64,000 nt of DNA from Prorocentrum cordatum (lineage: Eukaryota; Sar; Dinophyceae; Prorocentrales; Prorocentraceae): NCBI GenBank assembly GCA_963575745.1, contig CAUYUJ010004347.1:72001-136000 (forward strand), read 5' to 3'. A program made the position numbers and the translations under genes. Shown one piece after another: positions 41,370 to 50,672 of this stretch; positions within the stretch are counted from its first letter, which is position 1, and each line of letters begins with the position of its first letter. The notes below the pieces were generated by a model. It was not told the origin of the DNA. It saw only the letters and a program-made list of their open reading frames with translations, and made no database searches.

Positions 41370-41985
41370 CAGCGTGCGCATTCACTATCGGGGATGTATC
41401 GCCGATGCTTCTCCCCCCGAGCGAGTTCCCCCCACTTCGCTGCCCTTCAAGAGGTGGGTCGAAGATGGGGCCCGGAGGTGTGCCCTCCCTATGTCTGGGG
41501 CCCCTCCGTGGCCCTCCAGAGCTGCGAACCATCGGTCGCTTTCGCCCAGGGCCACTATTGCGCGTAGCCGGGGGGTGAGGGACAAGGGGTCAGCCGTTTT
41601 TCGCGCCTTGGGGGAAGGGGTGCCCTGAAGGAACGGGAAAGACGGTCTTGCGGGAGGGGTCCTGAGAGAAGGGGAGCGGGGCCTGCGAGACATAGGCGGG
41701 AGATCGCCATGAAGGAAGGAGGCCCTGAGGGACAGAGTCCTGGCGTTTTTCCGCCGTTGTCGCGCTCCCGTCACGGAGCGGTACAGGATGAAAACGTTGT
41801 CCCGGGGAAGGCCCCAGGGCCCAGGACCCGTTTCCTTCAGGACGATGCTCTTCCATGCCAAGGAGGGGGAGGGAGAGGCGGCGAGACTGCATAGGCGGAA
41901 GGTTCGTCGGACGTGCCCCTCCCAGTTAGAAAACGGCAGCCGAAAAAGAGAGAGAAAGAGAAGGATACAGAGGGTAAGGAGGAGA
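41370..41985. other. No gene recognised
   Basis: Mixed sequence; open frames below 160 codons on both strands without motifs. Confidence 0.4.
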
Positions 41986-42250
41986 TGGATGAGGAGGAGG
42001 AACAGCAGCAGCAGCAGTAGCAGCAGCAGCAGGAGGAGGAGGGAAGGAAGGGCGATGAGGAGGAAAGGAAAAGGAGGAGTATCGAGGAGGAGGAGGAGGA
42101 GGAGGAACAGAAAAAAAGGAGCTTCTAGGGAGGCGGGGGGGGGGTATGGCGAGGTGGAGAAGGAGGACGGGCAGGAGGAAGAGGGGGTGGATGCAGAGGA
42201 GGAGGAGGAGGAGGAGCAGGAGGAGGAGGAGGACGACGATCAGGGACAGG
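41986..42250 (+). repeat. GGA/GCA-rich microsatellite
   Basis: Imperfect gga and agc triplets with one G run near 42136. Glu/Arg-rich frames are artefacts. Confidence 0.85.
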
Positions 42251-43085
42251 AGGAGAGGGAGGAAGGGAAGGAGGACAAGGCATAGGAGGTAGTCCCATCC
42301 CCTCTTCTGCCTTCCCCTCCTCATCCACCGTCCTCCTCCTCAATCGATCTGGATGCTTGGTAGCCATCTGGTTCAGCGCCAGCCCGACTCATCAGCATAC
42401 CTGAGAACCAAAAGAGTTGCGTTATCACAGCTACTGCCGCCATGCCAACCTGTTGTGCCACTCCAGCCCCCACAACTCTAGTTGGTAGCGGAGCTGGGAG
42501 CGACCCTGGCTCGCGATCCACGGGGACCGTGCAAAGTGCGATGCAGATGCACGTTCGCACTGCCCGAACTCTCCGCATGGATAACACCCTTCACTCCGTG
42601 AACAGTTTGTGCTGAGGGCGGTTCTGCAACCCGACGGGCTTTTCGCCACGGGCATTCATGGGCACGATTAAACTATCGTCAAACCGTGTGAGTTCGGTGC
42701 GATTTTTGTTGCGTAGGCAACAGAAGGGCACGCGGAGGCCCGTCCCACAAGGACGCCACGACGCCCAGGAACCCACGTCAGCACCACCCAGCATTCGCCG
42801 CGGAACGTAAGCATCTGCGTTGCGCCGCATGACTGGGGCAGTACTTGAATTCGGGTTGCATGCAATGGTGCTGGCGTACATGTTTGGGAGCGCGGTGCGC
42901 ACCCTGGATGATCCTGGATGATGTACAGCTAGGTAATGGTATTGCTCAGCACTACCACGGAGGTCCTAAGCTTCGAGCTGGCGGTCGTCTTTGTGCAGGT
43001 CCGAGCTCCAAGGCGCCTGTGCAGCTCTGTTCGTGGTGCGATCTTTCATAGAAGGATGTCCATCGTGGCGCTATGGGGCAGCATA
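42251..43085. other. No gene recognised; one dispersed-repeat fragment
   Basis: 42385-42484 resembles 53440-53535 (shared: tcagcata, tgccgccat, ccaacctg/tcaaccgac and attccagcccccgcaa/actccagcccccacaa), so both are probably fragments of one family. Minus frame 42591-42902 is unassigned. Confidence 0.4.
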
Positions 43086-43170
43086 AGCATCATCACAATC
43101 ATCATCATCATCAGCATCAGCACCATTCGCATCATCACCATCATCATCATCACCATCAACATTATCTTCT
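43086..43170 (+). repeat. CAT microsatellite
   Basis: Imperfect catcat/caccat triplets. Confidence 0.9.
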
Positions 43171-43797
43171 TCTCCTCCTCTCTGTGATCGCCCTGTCCTT
43201 GCTCATTTTTCCGGATGCTTGGAGGAAGCAGACAGCAAGGAGGAACAGGCGGAGGCAGAATAGACAACTTCTGTCAGCGACCTGCCTTGTTCCACAAAAC
43301 GGAGTCCGTCTACCCGCTCCGGCTCTGCATGCAAGACTTACCCACCTGGCATCATTTTGAATTTCGGCGGCGTTTCCCGAGAGTGTATTCGTCTTATGCC
43401 GACAACCGCGGATAATTCCCAGCGAGGAATGATCAACCGCCAGCCAAAGGACGCTGTCACCTTCCTTTGTACGCGAACCTCGCCACCCAGTTCGGTCCCG
43501 TCGGCGAGGAGTCGCGCCCACGGGAAATCCGGGAACTCTTCGGCACTTGAGTCGGCGCCACGAGACCACCAATGCGTTGTTTCGAGGTTCGACAGAGCGC
43601 GTTCTGTGGTCGCTTGGAAGGGGGGGGGGGTGGAACCGGACCCCTCCCCCCGTCCTCCCCTACTTCTGCTCTCTCCCTCTCCTCGGGCCGGCGCCTGCGT
43701 CGGCGGTGGCTGGCGGCGGCGGCAGGGACGACGATTTCTGTTTCTGGGCCGGCGACGGCGCCTGCGGCGGCGGGCGGCGGCGGCGGGGAGCGCCGGT
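43171..43797. other. No gene recognised
   Basis: GC-rich toward its end (gcggcggcgg near 43770). No coding motif. Confidence 0.4.
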
Positions 43798-44395
43798 GAG
43801 GACGACGGTGGTGGTGGTGGTGGTGGGTTGTGGTGGTGGTGGTGGCGGTGGTGGTTGTGGTGGTGGTGGTGGTGTGGTGGTTTGTTGTGGTGGTGGTGGT
43901 GGTTGTGGTGGTGGGTGGTGGTGGTGGTGGTGGTGGTTTGGTGGTGTTGTGGTGGTGGTCTGTGGTGGTGGTGGTGGTGGTGGATTGTGGTGATGGTGGT
44001 GGTGGTTTGTTGGTGGTGTGGTTGTGGTTTGTGGTGGTGGTGCTGGTGGTGGGTTGTGGTGGTGGCGATGGTTTGTGGTGCTGGTGGTGGTGGTGCTGGC
44101 GGTGGTGGTGGTGGTAGTGTGGTGATTTGTGGTGGTCTGTGGTGGTGGTGGATGGTTGTGCTGCTGGTAGTGGTGGTGGTGGCGGTGGTGGTGATGGTGT
44201 GGTAGATTGTACTGGTGGTGGTAGTGGTGGTGGGTTTTTGTGGTGGTGGTGGTGGTGATGGTGAGTTGTGGTGGTGGTTGTGGTGGCTGTGGTGGTGGTG
44301 GTGGTTGTCGTGTGGTGGGTTGGTGGTGGTGGTGGTGGGTTGAGGCGGTGGTGGTGGTGGTAGTGGCGGTGGTGGTGGTAGTGGTGGTAATCGTC
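43798..44395 (+). repeat. Long imperfect GGT array
   Basis: About 600 bp of tggtgg with ttg, gtg and single-base interruptions. Every frame is open (Gly/Trp/Val on plus, His/Thr/Pro on minus). Confidence 0.95.
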
Positions 44396-44585
44396 GCTGC
44401 GTCCCCGCCGTCGCCGGCGCCAGCGCCGGCGCAACTGGCCGCCGTTAGCGCCGGCGCCGGCGCCGGATCCAAGGGGGGGGGGTTGAAACCCCCGCCCCCC
44501 CCCCTTTGGGCTGCCTCTGTCATCGTCGCTGCGTCCCTGCCGTCGGCGTTGCTGGCGGCCGCCGTCGCCGGCGCCGGCGCCGAGG
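44396..44585. repeat. Duplicated GC block around gtcgctgcgtcc
   Basis: 44393-44470 and 44523-44590 share cgtcgctgcgtccc, ccgccgtcgccggcgcc and a G run, so this is a short direct duplication next to the GGT array. Confidence 0.65.
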
Positions 44586-44837
44586 GGGGGGTCGAACCAA
44601 ATCCCCACAAACGTGGCACCGTACGTGCAATGCCAGGGGCGGCGGCCCGTCTTCCCATCTTACCATCACAGGGTGATGCGACGTCCCTGAAGACGGGACG
44701 GGGTGGGCACGAGCGGGCATCATAGCCGGCTCAAAATCAAAAGAGGCATCATAGCCTCATCAATCTAGATTGATCCACTCAAAGATCCACTGCAAATTAT
44801 TTCCATTGACTTCATTCCATGCGTTGCATGCTCTCCC
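44586..44837 (+). repeat. 251-bp direct repeat, left copy
   Basis: Nearly identical to 45542-45792: shared gtcgaaccaaatccccacaa, ggcggcccgtcttcccatct and tctagattgatccactcaaa. The pair brackets the 81-bp repeat ORF, in an arrangement like a small terminal-repeat element; no target-site duplication was found at the outer edges. Confidence 0.9.
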
Positions 44838-44927
44838 TTGAAGGACGGCGAACGGGACCCAGTCCCCGTCCAGTGCCGCCATCATAGGCAATCATAGGGG
44901 CCATCATAGGCAACCAGAGGGGCCACC

Positions 44928-45491
44928 ATGGGCACCTCGCACCCAATTCGGGGCCATCAGCAAGGCTCGTTGTGGGAAGAAGGACCATCAGAGGCCTTCT
45001 CGCTCAATTTGTTCATTGAACTCCACTTTCTCGTCGTCGTCATCATCCTCCTCCTTCTCCTCCTTTTGGTCTCCACCCCATCGGAGCCGCGATACAGGCA
45101 GTGCGGGCAACACCTCGGCCTCGATCGGGTCGTGCTCGTGAATGTCACTGTTTCCGTGATCATGGGTGTGCTCACGGTGCGTTTCAGGGAGTCCGCAATC
45201 GTAGGTCGGGTCGTGCTCGTGAATGTCACGGTCTTCTTTTTCATGAGTGTGGTCACAGGGCATTTCACGGAGTCCGCAATCGTAGGTCGGGTCGTGCTGG
45301 TGTGTTTCACGGTCTTCGTGATCATGGGCGCGATCACAGTGCATGTCACGGAGTCCGCAATCATAGGTCGAACCGTGCTTGTGAATGTCATGGTTTTCGT
45401 GGTCATTAGCGTGGGCAGGGTGCGTTTCACGGAGCCCGCAATCATAGGTCGGGCCCCCCCCGGCGAGGACCATCATAGGCCTTACCAGTGA
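44928..45491 (+). other. 81-bp tandem repeat inside an open frame on both strands
   Basis: Units with gtccgcaatc start near 45191, 45272, 45353 and 45434 (81 bp apart), plus a partial first unit. On plus the 187-codon frame gives hydrophobic 27-residue repeats (SAIVGRVVLVNVTVF) after a Leu/Val-rich segment. On minus (44988-45563, 191 codons) the repeats are His/Asp/Cys-rich: EHDPTYDCGLRE and DHTHEKEDRDIHEHDPTYD, followed by an acidic tail. The minus reading resembles a metal-binding repeat protein, but with both strands open I cannot prove coding. Confidence 0.6.
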
Positions 45492-45541
45492 GGACCACCA
45501 TGAGGCCTCACACCCCTCGCAGTTTCCATCATTGTTACTGC

Positions 45542-45792
45542 GGGGGTCGAACCAAATCCCCACAAACCTGGCACCGCACGTGCAGTGCTAGGGGCGGCGG
45601 CCCGTCTTCCCATCTTACCATCATAAGGGGATGCGCAGTCCCTGAAGATGGGACGGGGTGGGCACGAACGGGCATCATAGCCGGCTCAAAATCAAAAGAG
45701 GCATCCTAGCCTCATCAATCTAGATTGATCCACTCAAAGATCCACTGCAAATTATTTCCATTAACTTCATTCCATGCGTAGCGTGCTCTCCC
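45542..45792 (+). repeat. 251-bp direct repeat, right copy
   Basis: Partner of 44586-44837, with scattered substitutions and a two-to-three-base length difference. Confidence 0.9.
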
Positions 45793-46559
45793 CCCCCTCT
45801 TTGGGAGGGCGGGGGGGGGATTCGGAAGGGGAGGGGTGCGGGGGGAAGGGGGGTCCCCCTGGTTTTGATCGACGGCGCCGGGTGTTCGAGGACGGGGGCC
45901 CACCCCTCGGTTCGAAACGCGCCGCCGAATGTTCCCAAGGCGAGCGCCCGTGAAACGCGTTCTCTCATACCTCACGTTGCAATTTCCGAGCGACGTGCAA
46001 CGGTGGGTAGACTTGCGATGTCGTAGGGCGGTTGCATACGGTTGCTCTCCGAACGGTCGGCGCCACTGTTCGCGAATTCGCGGCGCTGCCCCAAACTTAC
46101 GGCAATCGGTTCCTGGCAACAGAGCCAGATACACAATGTCCCACGACCTTGCCCAGGAGCGCCGGGCACATTGCGAAGCAGGCGTCTAACAGCATTGGTG
46201 GCGCTCTTCGCGCAATTCCCTTTTCCTCGGCATGTGCGCGTGCACGACCAAGGACAACCGCCAGCAACAAACGCAACAACAAGGCGAGCTTTGCCGCAGA
46301 CCTTTTCGCACGATCGAGGGATTCGGATTGACCCTTTGGCTGCGAGCGCTGCCGCTGCACCAGGTGCGGGACGCGCCCCTGCTCAAGCTTGCAGCTGTGA
46401 GCCGGGCGCTTCGCCGCCGCAGGCCGCTTTCGCAACCGCCGCGCGGCAGCCCGCCGATATAGCGCCAAGTTACAAAGAGTACCTCAGCGGCACCTGTTTG
46501 GACACCTGTTCGGACCGTGGAGAAACGAGTCAAGAGGCTTTCGCCGTCCCGCTCAATCC
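45793..46559. other. No gene recognised
   Basis: G/C runs at 45790-45870; then mixed sequence. A plus frame of 198 codons (46042-46638) is Ala/Pro/Arg-rich and unassigned. Confidence 0.4.
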
Positions 46560-47090
46560 CAGAGGACGGATGAAGTCCACGGGTGGGGCCTTTGGGGCCT
46601 CTTGGGTCCCTGTGGGGCCTCTTTTGGGTCTCTTGTGATCCTGCTCGGGACTCGTCGGGGTTTCCTGGGCGACCGCTGGCGGTCTCGGGGGTCGTCTTGA
46701 GGCAGTCAGTTCGAGTTGCCTCCCTTGGGGCCCTGTTGGGGCTCCCTTGGGCCATCTTGAACGCCTCTTGGGGAGTGTAGGGGTCCTCTTCGGCCGTCTT
46801 GTGGCCCTCTTCCGGGCTTCTTGAGCGGTACTGGAACAGTCTTTGGGGGGGTGTCGGCCCGTTTTGGACGTTGTTCAAACGAACAGGGCATGCGAATGTG
46901 CACGGCATGTGCGCTTCCTGTCGCGCGATTATGACAGCACTTGTTTCTTGGGGCTGCCTTTGGGCTTGTCTTCGAGTTTTTTCGGGGCGTCTTTGAAAGC
47001 CCCCCTGGGAGTCTTGAGGGCGTTTTCTTGTAGTATTCCCCGGCGTGTTGGAGCCCAGGTTGGGCCGGCTTAGATGGCATCTCGAGCGTC
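46560..47090 (-). repeat. CCAAGA-type minisatellite, inverted block
   Basis: ggggcctcttggg and gggtctcttg words are the complement of the 28531-36000 minisatellite. Spacing is loose and decays toward 47090. Confidence 0.7.
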
Positions 47091-47439
47091 CTGGGGGCCA
47101 CGGGGTGTAGGTTTTGAATTTTCTGAATCCCCGGGAGCGCGTGGGCGAGCAGCCCCCCCCCCGGGTCATTCCGCCCCGCCCGCCCCCCCCCCCCCCCCCC
47201 TCCCTTTTTCATCGGATTCCAGATTCCAGAGGGGGAGTGGAAAAAAGGGAGGGTGGCATCCAATCATTTCGCGCGCCTTTTGCACCTCTTCTGACAAGCG
47301 GGGGTCGGCGGAATATGTATTCCAGATGCTTCGCGTAGCCCCGCCACTTAGGCAATTCGGCTCTTGCGCGGCACGCTCGGACCTCACTCGCCGCTGGCGC
47401 GCTCGCCTGCGGCTGCGACAAAAAAGTAGCCCCGCCAGC
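47091..47439. other. Spacer with C run
   Basis: A C-rich stretch at 47154-47202, then mixed sequence. No gene seen. Confidence 0.4.
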
Positions 47440-47510
47440 CAGGGCAGAGGCAGAGGAGGGGGGAGGAACAGGCGGATGAGGAAGACGAGGAAGAGGAGGA
47501 AGAGGAGGAA

Positions 47511-47542
<32 letters not shown>

Positions 47543-47565
47543 GGAGGAGGAGAAGGGCGACCAGG
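47440..47565 (+). repeat. GGA/GAA microsatellite
   Basis: Tandem gaggaagag and gga triplets. Confidence 0.9.
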
Positions 47566-47814
47566 AAGGCCAGAGGTCTCTCGGAGTTTTCTCGGAGTCT
47601 CTTCGGATGTCTCTCGAGAATTCCTCGGGGTCTTACTGCCCATATTCCAAGATGGGGTTCTTGCTATTATTATGACAGCGCCGACTCCTCAGTTAGGCCT
47701 CCTCCCATTTTCGTTTCCTACTGCCTAGATTCGCCCATGCTCAGATTCATTCGCACCCATACTATTCAGAGTTGTTCACATTCAGATTCACTCGCACTCC
47801 TACTCCCTCGAATG

Positions 47815-49135
47815 TTTGGTACCCGACATCCTCCGCTGTCGGAGCAGATTTGGAGGATGTCTCGAGCAAGGCGCTCACTGTCGCCTCCACGGGGGGGCCG
47901 CCAGGGAGCGTCATCTGTTCGCGCAAGCATGGCGGGGATATCTCGAGCGGTTTGCTTGCGCTGGTGGCCGACGTCCTCCAGCGGGGAGCCGCCAGGGGGG
48001 ATTGCATGCGTCCGTTCGCGTTAGAATCGCTGAGATGTCTCGCGTTGTTCCTCCGCTTTCGGAGCAGATTTGGAGGCTGTCTCGAAAGAGACGCTCGCTT
48101 TCGCCTCCAAGGGGGAGCCGCCAAGGGGGTATGACATTCCTTTCTTCGCGCCAAAATGGCGCGGATGTCTCGAGCGGTTTGCCTGGTTTCGTGGCCGGCA
48201 TCCTCCGCTTTCGGAGCAGATTTGAAGGATGTCTCGAGCGAAACTTCACTTTCGCCTCCAAGGGGGAGCCGCCAGAGGGTATTGCATTCTTACGTTCGCG
48301 CCAACATGGCGGGGATATCTCGAGCGGTTTGCCTGGTTTGGTGGCCGACATCCTCCGCTTTCGGAACAGATTTGGAGGATGTCTCGAGCGAAGCGTTCAG
48401 TTTCGCCTCCAAGGGGGAGCCGCCAGGGGGCATTGCAGTCGTCCGTTCGTGCAGATATGGCAGGGATGTCTCGAGCGGTTTGCCTGGTTTCGTGGCCGAC
48501 ATCCTCCGCGTCTCGAGCGAGGCGCTCATTTTCGCCTGGGGGGGCCGCCAGAGGGTATTGCGTTCGTCCGGTCGCGCCAAAATGGCGGGGATGTTTCGAA
48601 CGGTTTGCCAGGTTTGGTAGCCGACATCCTCCGCTTTCGGAGCAGGCTCGGAGGATGTCTCGAGCAAGGCGCTCACTGTCGCCTCCAAGGGGGAGCCGCC
48701 AGGGGGTATTGCATTCGCCCCTTTGCGCCAAGATGGCGAGGATGTCTCGAGCGGTTTGCTTGGTTTGGGTGCCCGACATCTTCCGCTCGTAGAGCAGTTT
48801 CCGAGGATGTTTGTATATCACAAGCCCGTTCGCGCCCACATTGGGGGGATGTCTTTGGCGGTTTGCCTGTTCGGGTGCCCAACATTCTTCTATTTCGGAG
48901 CAGTTCCCGAGGATGTCTCAAGCGAAGCGCTGGTTTCAGCGCTCTCAAGGGGGGGCGCCTGGGGATTTATCACAGGCCCGTGCGCGCCCAGAATGGGGGG
49001 ATGGCTCAGGCGGTTTGCTTGTTCGGGTGCTGAGCATCGTTCTCTTTCGGAACAGTTTCCGAGGATGTCTCAGGCGAGGCGCTGGCTTCAGCACTCCCAA
49101 GGGGGGGCGCCATGGGGGTGTTGCACGGGCCCGTT
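47815..49135 (+). repeat. About 150-bp tandem array, roughly 9 units
   Basis: Each unit has tcctccgctttcggagcaga, ttggaggatgtctcgagcg, a cgcctccaagggggagccgc box and a gcgccaaaatggcggggatg box. Starts near 47841, 48061, 48213 and 48363 give spacing of 150-152 bp with some partial units; later units (48790-49135) diverge. Fifty-codon repeats (MSRAVCL, FGADLEDVSS) are open in several frames because 150 is a multiple of three; no known protein. Confidence 0.9.
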
Positions 49136-49985
49136 TTCGTTTTCACTGATGATTTTTCCTGACGGGCGTTCTTAGGGAAAGGAGGAGAAAGAGGAGGAGG
49201 ATAAGGAGGAGGAGGAGGAAGACGGAAAGAGGAAACAAGTATCTAAAGCCGTCGAAGTCGTCGGCGTTTCTCTCGGCCTTGTTTTCCACGCGGATTCGCT
49301 GACACTCGGATATTGAAAAAGACAATGTCTTCTACCGAAGTTTGCCATCACTATGATATGCACATCTGGGGATCTCCGCGTCGAGTATTTGTGGCGTCCT
49401 GGGGGCCTCTTGGCGGTCCCGCGGGCGTCGTGGAGCGTCAAGGGCGTCGGGCGAAGTCATGATGCAGCTCCGCTTGCATTGGCGACTCACTTCGGATGGG
49501 TCAGAGCAGAGTTCGCCGCTGCGTCCAAGTCTCAGGGTGACGCGACGAACCCGCGCGCAGTTCCGCTGCTATGCTTGGCGAAGAGGCTTTGGCAGCCTCA
49601 TCGAGCACCCAGCGCGCTCAACCTCCGGATTGTTCGTCAGCCCGGCAATCCCCCACTCGAGTCTGACAGGCAGCAGGGATAGAAATATCGCGCATCGGAG
49701 ACGCCAGGCAGCTGCCAAGTTAAGCGCGACTGCCACCACAGTACTGCTCTACAGATACTAGTGAGAGCACCGTGTCCCGCGTGCACGCGATGTTCTGAAC
49801 CGCCCTCTCCGCGCTTGCCAAGACCGGTTGTCTCGTGCCAACCGCGCGCCTGGCCTCCGCCGGGGCCACTCGCATGAACCCCGCGCACGAGCCCGACAGT
49901 CTCGCCACCAACGCTTCTCACCGGCGCCAGAAGATCACAACGCATGAGGCCATGCCTTATCAGAGGATAGCATTATCCACGTTTC
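49136..49985. other. No gene recognised
   Basis: A gaggagg run at 49178-49225, then mixed sequence. Frames below 110 codons. Confidence 0.4.
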
Positions 49986-50049
49986 AAGTTGCCGCCCGCT
50001 TGCCTCGGCCGCATCAACCGAAGGCGTCAAACGAGCCGCGCGGCGCACG

Positions 50050-50672
50050 ATGCAGGGCCACGTGCCCGCCAGGCGCCAAAAGAAAGTGGAAGACGTCTGC
50101 GACGAAGTCGGCGACGACCTTCCAGGACTGAGCGCAGAGGAGCAGCTTGCGAAGCATTTTTTAAAGTGCGACCATTCGGCGCGCCAGTGGGCCGTCAGAT
50201 GGAAAGCACCCTGCCGAGGCACCCGCAGCTGGAAACACCGTTGAAATCCGAGCTACATTTCCCGCATCGGTCTACCGGGCCACCAACTTGTTGCATGCCA
50301 CCGCCGTGGCCTTTCCACGGGGCCGTGGCGTGGACCTCCGCGAAATGTGCGGCGGAGAAGCCCGCTCCTCGCAGATCGCAATGCGCCGACAGATCGCGGC
50401 TGCCGAAAATTTCGACACGGCGACTGGATGCGACCTGGGCGGCCCCGCGGAGGGGGGCCGTTTCCTCGGCCAAATCAGGCCCAAGTATTCTGTAATTGCG
50501 GATATGGCGCCTCCCCGCAGGGCCCCCCCCCTCGGCGGCTTCAACGACGGGGTGCAAGGCATTGTCGCCCTGGGATTGCGGTGGATACCTTGGCCGAGCT
50601 CCACCCCGCCGCCGCCTCGAGCCAGCCCCGAGGCGTTTCAAGAGCTGGAAGCCTTGAAGAGGCGCCGCCGCT
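50050..50672 (+). pseudogene. Probable retroelement-associated Rossmann-like fragment
   Basis: Two adjoining frames have protein-like composition. The first (50050-50244) reads KKVEDVCDEVGDDLPGLS then AEEQLAKHFLKCDHSARQW. The second (about 50275-50672) reads GRGVDLREMCGGEARSSQIA, AAENFDTATGCDLG, IRPKYSVIADMAPP, FQELEALKRRRR. The order VDL-x-GGEA, then NFDxxxGxDL, then PKxxxMxPP is one I recall from dinoflagellate retroelement-associated proteins that look like degenerate methyltransferase folds (the MAPP position corresponds to a PPC/PC motif, here without the Cys). A frame break between the parts and loss of the Cys make it a decayed copy. Assignment rests on memory of the pattern only. Confidence 0.4.

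Noticed and set aside
44586-44612. B-box-like ggttcgacccc on the minus strand (also at 45542), hinting at a tRNA
   Set aside because: The flanking bases cannot form a T stem, and no A box or acceptor stem lies at the right distance.
43457-44658. Pro/His/Thr-rich 383- and 332-codon minus-strand frames
   Set aside because: They are translations of the GGT array and its GC-rich borders, with all frames open.
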